64,000 bases of DNA from NCBI GenBank assembly GCA_964017045.1, contig OZ024807.1, positions 13,958,941-14,022,940 of the forward strand, written 5' to 3'. Under the pieces are notes generated by a model, which was not told the origin of the DNA, did no database searches, and saw only the letters and a program-made list of their open reading frames with translations. Position numbers and translations under genes: made by a program. How positions within the stretch are numbered: the stretch's first letter is position 1; every line of letters begins with the position of its first letter. Below, piece by piece: positions 30,540 to 42,800 of this stretch. Source of the stretch: Omphiscola glabra. Lineage: Eukaryota > Mollusca > Gastropoda > Lymnaeidae.

Positions 30540-32345
30540 AGTGATCATTAAAGCATGTGCCCTTTCAACCTGTGTCTATGTTATTTATAGACTCTCCACA
30601 TCTGCTTTTTGTTAGTGAATAGGGTACTGGTGTAGTCTGGTGATTTGGTAGGTTGTTTAGGTGCAAGTCTTAAAGTGCTGGGCAGTGAACGAGGTGATGT
30701 GTTACTGTCTAATTTGGATGTCTATAGAAATAGAAGGGGGCATGTTGGTGTTTTATCTAGTTGTGTGCAATTAATGTGGGAATTAAGTTGTACGTGTCTT
30801 GTGTGCAGGCAAACGATTGTGACCTGTTAGTGTCTTTGAATACAATCTTAACTCATAGCCCAACCATTTAGCCACTCTTCTTTTCTGTTAGATCTGATAA
30901 TCTGCTTTGCAGTGTTGAGTGATGTAGGTATGTTTGTCTGTTCATTGGATGCTTCCATTGTTGCCAGTTTGTCTGCTCTTGCATTTCCTGGTATATTGTT
31001 GTGACTTGGCATCCATTGCAAGGTTAGCTTAATAGGTTTTTGAAGAATGTTTATTTTCAGAAGTAGTGATTTTACTGTTGTGAGATCTTGATGCTCAGCT
31101 GCCCGAATTTTTTCTTTGCAGTTGGAGAAGATAACATTTATTTGTTTGCTTGGATAAACTGAAGATTGCAGATAAGTGGTGTGATGCTTCTTTAATAGGA
31201 GTAACTTCTACTTCTTAATTTTTGCAGAATGCCCCACAAGGGTTGCAGAGTTTGTCACATGATTGGTCTGGGTACTCTATCTGTACACCATAACCTGCAT
31301 GTAGTGCTCCTTTGAAAGCTTACCCATCTGTGTATATTTGTATATCCTCTGGGTATGATGCTATAGTTTTTCTGTAGCTAGTATTGTTCTTTTCTATATT
31401 TTTGATTAGGCCCGTTTTGATATAAGCTGCATGCAAATGTTTGTTTGTGGATTGCTCTTTAGGTATAATTTGAGAGTGTGCTTTTTAGGTGGTGTTTCTC
31501 TTCAGTTTCAGAGACCCTATATAGTATTCCATTATTTTTTATTCAATGGTTTGATCTTTATTTTTTAATCATTTATTTATTTGGATGTTACTTGTCTAGC
31601 CTTCTGTACCTTTCAGCCATCTTGATAACTTTTGACTCTCTTCTTAGATTTAGTGGCTCAAAATAAGTATGTATTCTGCATGGTGCTGTTGTTTTGGCCG
31701 GTCTTAGATCTTACATCTCTCGAGATGAAATGGACGGCGTGGCTTTGTACTTTCCCTAGAGAGTCCTGTATGGTCATGCTGCAAATTGACTGTAGCACAA
31801 AGCTGTATTCCCTCACTGATCATAAATATCCTATGTACAAATGTTGCAGTGTGTGGTCTTGTAACTGCCACCTGGTTTAGTCATCTTGTTGATTTTTCTT
31901 TCAAGTTTTGAACATGCTCTTTTAAAATTGAGCTGCTTATCTAAGTGGGCACCTAGGTATGCTGGCTTGTCTTCTTTTTGGAGTGTTGTGCCTTGTGAAC
32001 TTGTAGGATAGTTTAAGTTCTGTTTGGCTACCTTGTGGCTTTTAGTGGAGACAGAGTGTACCATCTTGGTGTTGTTTACTTTTTACAGTATGTACTTAGT
32101 CTGATCAAGTCTTTGTTAAGACCTCTTGCACTTATACCTGTTAGTCTGCAAGTATCCCACATCATAAGGTCATACACGTGGAGTGCCTTCTCCACCTGTA
32201 TCTCATCCAGTAGGTCATTAATTAACTCCAAGAATAGGATAAACCTCAGTGACAAATCTTGTGGAAGCCATTCTTCCAGGAAATTTTGATGAGGTGGAAT
32301 TATTAATTTTTGTTTGGATAGCTAGTCAAGAGAATTTTTTAATTA
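30540..32345 (-). mobile_element. Decayed LINE with reverse transcriptase C-terminus and RNase H
   Basis: The minus strand around 31831-32290 gives INDLLDEIQVEKALHVYDL (a damaged YADD-type region), then CRLTGISARGLNKDLDQ and KPAYLGAHLDKQLNFK, typical of Jockey/I-group reverse transcriptases. About 31020-30950 encodes LQWMPSHNNIPGNARADKLA, the C-terminal motif of a LINE-type RNase H. Frameshifts and stops throughout. It lies in the convergent space between RSPH1 and CFAP68. An RNase H domain separates it from the 2.9-kb element. Confidence 0.75.
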
Positions 32346-32560
32346 TAATGATGGCCTGGGGAAGTTATATATCTCTATTGGAGCTAAGTCATTAAGTACA
32401 CAATTGTGTCATATTCATTGACATTTGGAACAATCCATGGAAAAACAAACTGTATTGGGCCCCTTTTTGAGGGACTCCTGACAAGGACATTACTCACAAC
32501 AACCAAATTATTTTATAAATGTTAAGCTATCCATTCACATTATTTATTTTTTAAAAAAAG

Positions 32561-32853
32561 AGAATGATGCGCTTGCTTCAGAGAATGATGCGCTTGCTTC
32601 AGAGAATGATGCGCTTGCTTCAGAGAATGATGCGCTTGCTTCAGAGAATGATGCGCTTGCTTCAGAGAATGATGCGCTTGCTTCAGAGAATGATGCGCTT
32701 GCTTCAGAGAATGATGCGCTTGCTTCAGAGAATGATGCGCTTGCTTCAGAGAATGATGAGCTTGCTTCAGAGAATGATGAGCTTGCTTCAGAGAATGATG
32801 AGCTTGCTTCAGAGAATGATGAGCTTGCTTCAGAGAATGATGCACTTGCTTCA
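32561..32853. repeat. 21-bp minisatellite, 14 copies
   Basis: Unit AGAGAATGATGCGCTTGCTTC. Nine units with GCG come first, then four with GAG in that position, and the last has GCA. The period is a multiple of 3, so both strands show open seven-residue repeats, which are not evidence for a gene. Confidence 0.95.
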
Positions 32854-32879
32854 TCTATTCAATTATTTCTTATAAATAG

Positions 32880-34740
32880 TAAAGAGTAAAGGCTTCATTA
32901 AAATAAATATTAGCAAGGAAGATATAGGGCCTACTGCTGGAATGAAGAGTTTATTGAACAATCCCAAATTTATATAAGGTAAACAAACTTTTTAAAAAGC
33001 CAAGACTATGGTGAACTATTTTGAATCATTTTATTACTAAGCACTTTTCAAAACTGCTGTAAACTATCTAGAAGCCTAAACATTTTCATTACCTAAAAAT
33101 CTCATTAAAAAATGAATATATAAATTTTATGCAACTATATACTATATGAAAGTAATTTATACAATTAATTTCCCGCCTGCACAAAAATATTAAATCTATT
33201 TTTCGTATGTCTCATGTATAGAAATATAATATACAAGAAATAAATGAAAGTCTTGGGTAGTGTAGGGTGACATTTTTTAATGAAAGTTGAAAGTTGATAA
33301 CTGTAAATATTTTATTTCTCTTGTGCAAATAGGAAATGGCATATGTTAACATATAGATTCTTAAAAAAAAAAGAGTATAAATTTGTCACCAACAACTGTA
33401 ATTACCATATGATAGAAATTTGCTGGTCAAAAGCATAAAATAATGGAAGCCATAAACATTTTAAAACAAAACACCATGATGGTGTTGTAATTAAAACCTT
33501 ATTTATGATTTTAACATTTCTAGGAGTAACTGTTCTTCTCAAATTAAATATAAATATTTAAATCTAAAAACTGTTCACAGCCCACAGGAGGGAGAGAAAA
33601 GGAATTTTGCCTCGATGCCAAATTATGCCAACTACCGGCTACCGGGCCTTGGTTAATAAAGACTCTTCAATCAAACACTACTGCTTTGCTTTTAAATAAC
33701 CAAGATGTTTAAAGAAGTTAACAATTAAATCAGATATAATTTAAATATAATATGATGATGTATTACAACTAAACATAAAACTATCACAATTTGCTTAGGT
33801 CATATTTGGCAAACAAATATAAAATATTATTGCAAAAATGTGCTAAAACTGCTTTTATAAGCAAAACAAGGGCACTTTAACATGGTATGCCACAAATTTT
33901 ATTGTTAATACATTTCAGCAACATTAACCATCATTTAATATATCAGGTTCTTATTGTAGGCATACACTTTTGGGATTTGTTAGAAATTGCAGTTCACATT
34001 TTCTGTCATGGATTTTGCTATTTCCATTCATTAAATTCATAAAATATATTTCATCTCCTTTCCTCCAAATTTAAAATAATATGGAGAAATCATGTAGAAA
34101 ACTTTATATTAGAACTGTATAGGCATAGAGGAATGTCGTAAAGCAAGTTTTATTAAAAATGTGTTAACTATGAAGAGGTGAGATAATTGTTAAAAGAATA
34201 GAGTAAAAATTGGCTTTGAGACTTGTATAGACTTCATATAGTGAATGGAGGGGGTAATAGTGGTCATATGTTAAGCAGGTATGCATCTCACCACAGAAGC
34301 CTCATGCAATTATACATTGCATTAACCACCATACACTGGACACGCATAAGTACAAAAGAATGGTATATGTTTCTTGTGAATGGGGATGGATATATCAGTT
34401 GTAATTTAGATAAATGGTTCTAAAAAGGAGATTCCTTTTTTTTGGTATGGGGGAGATAATGGTATTTAATTGGACATGCTGTGGCATCATTATAACATCA
34501 TGGCATTACACCAAGCAGCATTGGAATGCAAAATATTTTAAAACGCCACTTAGAATACTATTTTAGCACACACTTGGAACTTTTCAAGAATTAAAATTAT
34601 AAAATCCAATCTATATTCAAGGGACTTACAAAAAAGTGGCTGGTCTGATTAGGCTCCTGATTAAAAGTTAAAAGCTATCCAGTTGGATAATTTAAACACT
34701 TCCTGAAATTAGACCCCATGTTTGCTATGGGTTAATACTG
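32880..34740. other. Intergenic spacer upstream of the CFAP68 3' end
   Basis: Very AT-rich unique DNA. A moderately GC-rich patch at about 33580-33660 (CAACTACCGGCTACCGGGCC) may be part of an old SINE but lacks clear tRNA boxes. No gene seen. Confidence 0.5.
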
Positions 34741-34751
34741 ATACAATTAAA

Positions 34752-34757
34752 TTTATT
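34752..34757 (-). terminator. CFAP68: Candidate CFAP68 polyadenylation signal
   Basis: AATAAA on the minus strand, 20 bases after the stop codon, which would give a very short 3' UTR. A single close signal of this kind is common for short ciliary genes. Confidence 0.4.
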
Positions 34758-34777
34758 TTTAAAAATGTAAAGTTTAG

Positions 34778-36207
34778 TTAAGGACATCTGACCCCCTGGT
34801 CATCAGGTTCACTTTTGATTGGCTGCAGCCTCAGTCCAGGGTGTAGATAGGATGTGCGATAGGAAGTCTCCCAACTATTGCAATAAGCCTTTTGAGCAAG
34901 TGTGTCAAGCTCAGGTTGGTGAACAGAGTAGGCACGTGGAAGACGACCTGAATAAGTTATTAAAAATTCAGTAGAACACAAAGGTGATATCATGCATTTG
35001 TTGAAATATATAAGAATGTTAAGTTCAAAATGTATTGCACCAAATTAGTTAACTCAAATCTACATACAGATATTGTTAAATTACAATTGATTTAAAAGTA
35101 AAAGAGACGCTGGCATTTTTTCTTACTATCTATATTTTCAGTGAAGATTAAACAAATATATAAGAATTATACTTAAAAATCATAAATGAGAAAAACTAGT
35201 GGGTCTTCCATTAAAGGTGTCACACTATACAGGCCGATTTTATCACCCTCCACAATCCACACAAATTTGTTACAAAATTTTGACACACTCATAATACATC
35301 ATCACAAAAATCATGCCCACCCCCTCCCCACACCTCAATGTGCCACATCATTTTTGTGACACCCCCCCCCCCCTGAATACTTTCAAATAACATTGATACC
35401 CACCCTTGAGACGCTTGAGATCATCTGGGTAGCGATGAAGTGGTGACTTATTATATGATGTTGCATATACAGGCTGGTAGTAATGGTTGTACTGTTTGGC
35501 AAGCAGAATAATGATAATGATAGGCATGATAATACAAGACTGCCTGTTGCTTAATGACTGTCATGTTTGGGATCTGAAAGGTTATCTTGTAATTTTTATA
35601 TTTTGCTAAGTAATTTCCAAGCATACGTCACTGACAGAATGAATTGTCTAGATTGCAAGAAGTACCATTACCATATTTATTTATTTATGCTCTTTTTCAA
35701 TCATCTTAATTTTGTTTATCTGTTGCCAAATGGGGACTAAACACCTGGGTACTCAGAGCTGGTCTGTGGACCAAAACATCAAGTATTTCTCAATGGTTTT
35801 CAGAACACTATTTATCAAAGGATATATATATAAGTTGACCTGCTTCACTAAACTTGGTTTATATTTATAGAGCTCGATAAAGTATTATGGAAGGATAATA
35901 TAACTTATTAGTTTTGAGTAGCCAGAAATTTTTTGAGCACCTATTTCTAAGTTAAATCTAACATTGATTATTTATCTGTTGATACCTGTGATGGCATTGG
36001 TTTGTTCGTTTTGATTTCCTTAAGGTCGAATCTTTCCTCATTGTAATTTCCAATTAGGGTTCTAGTTGAGTAGAGATCTTCATTGGTTGAACAGCGCCAT
36101 CCATACTGTCTCATTTTCTTACTGTCATCTGTGTGTGACCAAGTCTCTGCACCACCTGTTGCAGCACGCACTATGCTGCGAAAAGCAGGCGACCATGGTT
36201 TTTCCAT
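34778..36207 (-). CDS. CFAP68: Cilia- and flagella-associated protein 68 (C11orf1 family), 3 exons, 159 aa
   Basis: Minus-strand exons 36207-35986, 35491-35404, 34947-34778; phases 0 and 1; 480 nt with stop. Exon 1 carries QYGWRCSTNEDLYSTRTLIG and NYNEERFDL, exon 2 YNHYYQPVYATSYNKSP, exon 3 VHQPELDTL and NSWETSYRTSY. These match, in order, the conserved blocks of human C11orf1/CFAP68 (YGWRCTTNE, ERYDL, YDTSYNNK, HQPELD) as I recall them; the human protein is about 150 aa. CFAP68 is a microtubule inner protein bound in the lumen of axonemal doublets. A tactgcag string at about 36219-36226 just before the ATG could be the acceptor of a 5' UTR intron. Divergent from LRRC58 and convergent with RSPH1. 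Confidence 0.92.
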
Positions 36208-36209
36208 TA

Positions 36210-39200
36210 TTTATCTGCAGTAAAAAGAAACACAATATTTGTTATCAAGATGGACATAAAAGGTGTTTTAAATTATTACATAATCATCATGAATAGTCAT
36301 GCACAAATTAATATGTTAACACTAAATTCAGTTAAAATACATGTTAACATGAATCTGATGATGATCATAAATTGTAATTAGTATATGAGTCATACATCTC
36401 TAAAAAATGTCTTATTACTGTCTACCAACCAAAGACATTAGGCAAGCTCTATGCACTTCTGTATCACACTTTATCACAGTTCAGTAGAGATTCACAAAAG
36501 ACACTGACATTGATATTATTAATCCGACTAAAAAAATAATCGTTCTATTTATATACGTTTTAGGCAACGATATGCATTACTGTAATTGGTGGTAATTTCT
36601 TATTTTAAAGTCATAAGATGTAAATTTAAGGTCATTAGCCAGAAGTTGTAATTAAGAACTGTTGATAATAAACAGATTATCTCCGCTGCATAAGCATCTA
36701 TAAAACACACAATCTGAATAAAATGTGTGAAGATTCCGATAGTTATTTAGTAATATTTAATATGAATTTTAATATAGACTTTGAAATAAATTACTTATAA
36801 GAATATTGATTAGACTACTTGCTGTCATCTGAAAGTTGATGTTTTCTTTGAGAAGAAAATGTCAATGATATTTTGGCCCAAAACATATTTTATTATTATA
36901 TTATAGTAGTATACACCAAAAATTCAAAGTAAATGATAAAATATGTCAGGAACTTATTTTACTTCTTAATAATAGAATTCATTATGATTAAGTCAAAAGT
37001 GTGGTGAATACTTTGTATTCATGCGGACTGCACCGGGTGACACCATCTCAAGGGGTGACACCAAATTGAAAAATTGCGTAATTACAGAGCACACATTGTT
37101 AGGTCTAACCCAAATTCATAAAAGGATAACAGATAAACGTACATTTTCCACCCATGTAACCCATCAAAATGCGTGTTTTATTAATATTTCAAGGTTGATG
37201 CGTCAGCAATTAGGTTACCTTATAATTAGGTCAGAAACACACCATTTTTGACAATGTTTCAATGCCGAATGAAGTGTTCGGCTTTTGTAAGTGACAGGAA
37301 GCTATATTTATGCGCTCGGGGGAGGGATGTTTAAAACGGAGTGCGGCTGTAGCGCTGCAAAAAAAAAGTTAAGAATCCCTGCCCTAGAGCATTTACTAAG
37401 ATACCCCTCAACCCCCACCCCCGTGCGGTTAACCTTATTTTTTTCTTTCCATTCCCACTTCCCGTGTCCACATTTAGACATATATTCTCACGACTGTCAT
37501 TGTAAATACATTCCGCTTCTCCTCCTACTTGGCATCCTGTAACTTGATCAGAGGCCATTTTTAGGACCTCACACTGATTCTCTCAGTCTCAGTGATAGTA
37601 GTTTAAAAATAAAATAATTATAGTTGTTGTTTTAAAAAAATTATTTTAAAAATGTCTGTAATTTAGGGTTATTAAGTGCAATTCTTTACTACAATATTCA
37701 TGTGACGTCACATGGCTTGAGCGCCTCCCCCCCTCGTCACACATCATCACAAAAAAAATCTGATCCCCCTCTTCTAACTCTAACATATAAATTATATTAT
37801 ATATTATATTATAATGAATAATGTGATGTCATTTATTTTTATGGATGGCCTCTAATTACTATACTAAGTTACTTAGTCTTAGTTTAGTAGACTAAGTTAG
37901 CTAAGCAAAAGTACTAAGACTAAGGAAAAGTAAAAAGTAACTTACTAATTTTATAAAAAGTTGATTTTTTAAAATAGAATTTTAAATATAATAAATAATA
38001 ATAATAATAAAAATGACAATGATTCAATTTTTCAAAGCAAATTATAATTAAAAATACATCAATATAAATAAACAATAAAAATTTTCTTCAAACACGCTAT
38101 TTTAGTCCAATTTAATTACTATGCTAAAATACGATATTATCTAATTAGTTTGACATGGAACATGAATAAAACTTTTACAAGAATATTAAAACATTACACT
38201 ACACACCAGATCACATCAGATGTAATCAAACTGTGAAAATTGAGATCGGAAACGAAGTACGTGTAAACTTTTCAGGTTGCTAAGAGCTGTCTTAGTTCTT
38301 TTTAAAAATGGCCAGGAAAAACAAAAGCAAAACAACTAAATAATATTAATTAATTGTATAATGTCACTTTATTTACTGAATTAGTAAATGTTATTCCTCA
38401 ACAATATTTAGAATTAAAATAGCATTTGAAATTTAGGCAAATTGATATAGTCCTAAGCCCAAGTAATATTAATTCAAATCATTCTTACTCTGTATTCTTT
38501 CATCGTCCAAAAAAACCTTGCCTTCTAAGCCTATAAAGTTAATTAAGCCTATTACTCTTAGCTGAGCTTCTAACAAAACTACTATAAAGAGAAGCTCCTG
38601 AATTATTAATTATAGGCCTATCGCCGAATAATAGGCACGGTGAATTAACAACAAATTTAGTTACTAGTAACAAATTACTTACTAGTAATAATAATTTCAA
38701 TTCTTTATTTAGATATTTAATAATCGTTTCATATAGAATAGACTAACTATAGTAGGTCCTAATCATGAATCAGTGTTTGCTGATATTGATATCATATGAA
38801 TAATATGATAATAAATTAGGCCAATTATTCAATATAACGTGCGTAGATTGGCTAAGCCTATTTATCCTAATTAATCTCATAATCTTAACATAATCTTAAT
38901 CACATATTTTAATCAAAGTTACTCTTTTATTAACTGATGAATTAATGTATTTAATATGTGGGCCATTGACTATGTGATTATTGACTTTTTCAATTTTTTA
39001 ACGTGTTGAAAGTTAAAATCACTATGGCTTATTTGGGGACACAGTCACAGCAAGCATGATTTTAAGCTTTAATCGTCAAATACTTTTTTATAAGAAATAT
39101 TGATTTATTTGGACCGATATGCATCACAGTTTATCCATATATTTAAAAATTAATTTACAAATTCCAATCGTCACCCTGCTGGAAATAACTCATATGCTAC

Positions 39201-39660
39201 GAGATGTTCTCACTTTTATTGGCCCACCATGTATATATATATATATATACATACACATTTTTTTTTCAATTTTGACATGACCTCGCGAAGACTAGCTCAT
39301 GACATATACATTGCCGTACTTGTTTGTTACAGTTAAACCCTCTACTTTTTTCCCCCTTTTTAAAACTTGTTAACCTAAATTTCAAATTGCTGTGTCTGAC
39401 CTTAATAACCTTAAATACGTTGCCGTTGCTTGCTAATATAAATTTATACTTATGTGGGAGCGAAATGCCAAGGGCTTCAATAACTGCCATACTGAAAGAA
39501 ATTCTTCTGTTTTTTTACTCATCACATTTATTTATTTCATTTTATTTTTAAATATTATATAAACTACATTATGAGTCTAAAATTCTCCTATCACGCGCCG
39601 TTCCATTTATTTGAGATGATTTTGTATGTGGTATTAATAGCCTTGGGGGTAGGAATTGGT
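36210..39660. other. CFAP68-LRRC58 divergent intergenic region
   Basis: 3.6 kb of AT-rich DNA between two divergent genes. Contains a palindromic X-box-like site at 38660-38671 and an (AT)n run near 39232-39250. No coding exon recognised; a 5' UTR exon of CFAP68 may lie here. Confidence 0.5.
38660..38671. promoter_or_regulatory. Palindromic X-box-like site
   Basis: GTTACTAGTAAC is a perfect 12-bp palindrome and fits the RFX pattern GTNRCY-RGYAAC with no spacer. It is 2.45 kb upstream of the CFAP68 ATG and 1.17 kb upstream of the LRRC58 ATG. Plausible only if CFAP68 has a distant 5' UTR exon. Confidence 0.3.
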
Positions 39661-39663
39661 CAG

Positions 39664-39718
39664 CCAATCAAAAATAATGTACGTTATAACTGACCTTGTT
39701 CATATTGTTAACCAATCA
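39664..39718 (+). promoter_or_regulatory. LRRC58: Paired CCAAT boxes of the LRRC58 promoter
   Basis: CCAATCA at 39664-39670 and again at 39712-39718, 48 bases apart, about 125-180 bases before the LRRC58 start codon. Repeated CCAAT boxes at this distance suit NF-Y binding at a broadly expressed gene. Confidence 0.45.
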
Positions 39719-39841
39719 GAAAAGCGGTACTGAGAAAAACATTTTAATACTCCAAAATGGTGTCATAGCGAAGGATCAAAACCTTAGGAAAGGTTAAATT
39801 TATGAATTCCTTCAAATTTTAGGGATCTAGAACTTTAAACA

Positions 39842-42800
39842 ATGGCAGCCTTTTATGATTACAGTTCCTATTCTTCAGCTGCATCTGATACTGAATATTC
39901 AAGAGAACATTTGGAAGATTTATCCTACGGAAACTTAGATACTATTCCCGATTGTATTTTGCAGCGTTCGGCGGTTCTCCATTCACTCCAACTCGACAAC
40001 AATGAAATTACTAGTCTGCCAAGTACCATTGGACTGTTTAAAAAACTTATTGTTCTGGATATTTCTTCAAATAATATGAACTTTATTTGTGACGAAATTT
40101 GTCAGCTTACTAAATTACGAACACTTATAGCTAAAAACAATAAGTTAACAACCGATTCTTTCCCCAAAAATTTTGGGTCTCTAAAATTGTTAGAAGTCAT
40201 AAATGTCAGTGGGAATAACATAGAAATATTTCCACCACAATTTACAGAATTGGATAAGCTCCAGGTTTTACATTGTGGAGGAAATCGTATAAAGGAATTA
40301 CCGAGCGCCATAAAAAATTTAACAAGGTAATGTAAAATCTACTTATACTAACTTAGAAACTAGGTCTAATTTAACTAATTATTAATTATACTTAATTTAT
40401 AGATGGACCTAGCTGCTCTAGGTGACTATGTCATGTTAGTGTAGGATTGGAGCAATCATCAATGATCAGGTAACTGAAGAGAAGATTAGTTAGCATTACT
40501 AATTTATTACTATTCCTAAATAATTTTATGCCTCCACATTCATGAGTAATAACTTGGTGTAAATCAGTACAGTTAACTTAAAGAGTAACTTGTTGGCTTC
40601 AATTATTTTTAATCTTGCATCTCTCCTCCTTGTCAAGAATTGTCAAACTTTTTCCAACTCCCTCCAATCCCCTATTTTGTTGACATAAATAATGGATGCA
40701 CCCTTTCTTTATAAAGCTATTTTAATTTGTAAAAAATAATTAATGAAAAAATTGTCATCTGAGAGCAATACGAAATGAGTGTGTGTTAATTACGGAAGGT
40801 TAGTGTTCTGTTAGTAATAATATATAATTATATACACCACTAACCCTCACTCCCTGAAAAAAAAATTAATTTAAAAAACATAAAGTGTACTATGATTTAA
40901 TTTTTTAAATGTAAACCAGTTTAATTGCATCCTAATCCTAGGGTGTTTTAGTTTACCAAAGATTGATCATTTTTAATTTTATTTATAATTTTAAATAATA
41001 AATCACTGGCTACCCATTGATTCAGACACATGTTTATTTTCAAGCTCCATTCTTGTCCAGACTTCAAATTGTCCCAAGTCTTGTTTTATATGCTTTTCAT
41101 TCTGAATCCAGTATCTTTGATGTATTGTCCAAGCTCTGAACCGCACACACACACCCACCCCAACCAAAAAAAAAAAAGACACAGGAACAATGTATATATG
41201 GTCAGATTTAGATGTTAATCTGTTATCTACAACTGAACTTAAATGCTGGATCCCAAACAACCTATAAGAACTCTTTTGTACTGTCCTGACATTTGATAGT
41301 TTACGTAACACTGAGAAAAAAATTTATGGCTGCATCATACTTTATTAGAATGGTCAAGTGAAAAGTGTACTATTTCAAAGTCTGTGTGTAAAAAAATCTA
41401 ACTTAATTAATACAATATTATATGTTTGTCACATAATAACAATTATAAAATAACATAGCTGCTCTATCCCTAGATTTTGTTTGTAGAATTTATTAAATGT
41501 GTTATCTACTGAATAAAATTTGAAGTCATAGCTATAGGATATATGACTGACTTTTAAAGCCTTTCACATTATAATTATAAAGATAAGCCTACTTGTTTGG
41601 TATTGTCATAAGATAATTTCTGTTATCTTCTTGTCTTTTACAATTGAAAACTATTTAAATGAGCATTGTACTGGTACATAAAATAATTCTGACAATGTAT
41701 CTCAGAGTATCTGTTTTTACAGACCTCCGCAAGGTGTCTAGGATTATTTATTAAAAATTAATACTTTGAAAGTTAGTGTCACTAATTCTCCTTGTTACTT
41801 GGTTACCAGCATTTGAGCATTATATGATATATGTGGTGAAATAAACCACACTCAAGGCAATGTGGTAAACATCTTTACAAAGTAAACAAACTATTGATTA
41901 TTGGTTAAGTCACCAGCTGGTGTCTTTGTAATTAGTATGTTGTGAAAAGCAAACAAACGACCTGCCGATGATAGCATACCATTTTACTACCGTAAATATG
42001 CAAACGGTAAACCAGAGGGGCTGTGCTCATTTATTAGCAATCTCAATAATCGGACCTGCGTCCATATGCAGGTAACAGTGGTATTTTAGTGGTGTTAAAA
42101 CCTGGCAAGGGTTATATTGCATTACAATGTTTCTGTGGTCAGAGTCAGATCATAAGACCGGTGGCATAGGAGGTGGCGATGGGGAAGTAGCGCTCCGCAC
42201 CGGGCGGCATTTTGTCTTTTTATGGAGGGTCGGCATTTTCGGTCAACTACAGAGTGGTGGGTTTTTTTTTTTTTTTTTTTTTGGAAAAAAGGGGGGGGGG
42301 GCGGGTTGCACGAACCCTAGTTCAACCACTGCGTAAGACCCAATGATTGAAGCTCCATAAATATGGTGCATTATGGAAAAAGAAGGTTTAGAACCACTGC
42401 TCTAGGCTTGGCCAACTCAAGAGAATAACTGCCCTACTTTCCCAATGCAAGCATATGCAACCCGCCTACAATAGCAGTGCAACAACAGTTTACCTTGCGA
42501 TGAGCAAAGGTTTGGTTGATCATTAAAAATGTGTTGCTAGGCCTCTGGTGCTCCGAGCAAAGCATTCGCTTGTCATTTGACCTGTGAACGTTGGTTTACA
42601 TTTGCAGTATAACTATTTCCATTGTCTAAATATCAGACTATTTGTATTACTGTGTTTGTCGGTACACACAGTCCCTAACTTGTTACTCCTCCTACAAATG
42701 CAAGGACCTCAGAAGAGGGATATTAAGCATTGATTATTGCTGCTACTCTCCTAACTAAATGAAAACAATATTTAATCTGTGTATGTATGTCGGTTACACA

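Noticed and set aside
32540..32875. Pair of about 100-residue open frames with seven-residue repeats
   Set aside because: Produced by the 21-bp minisatellite.
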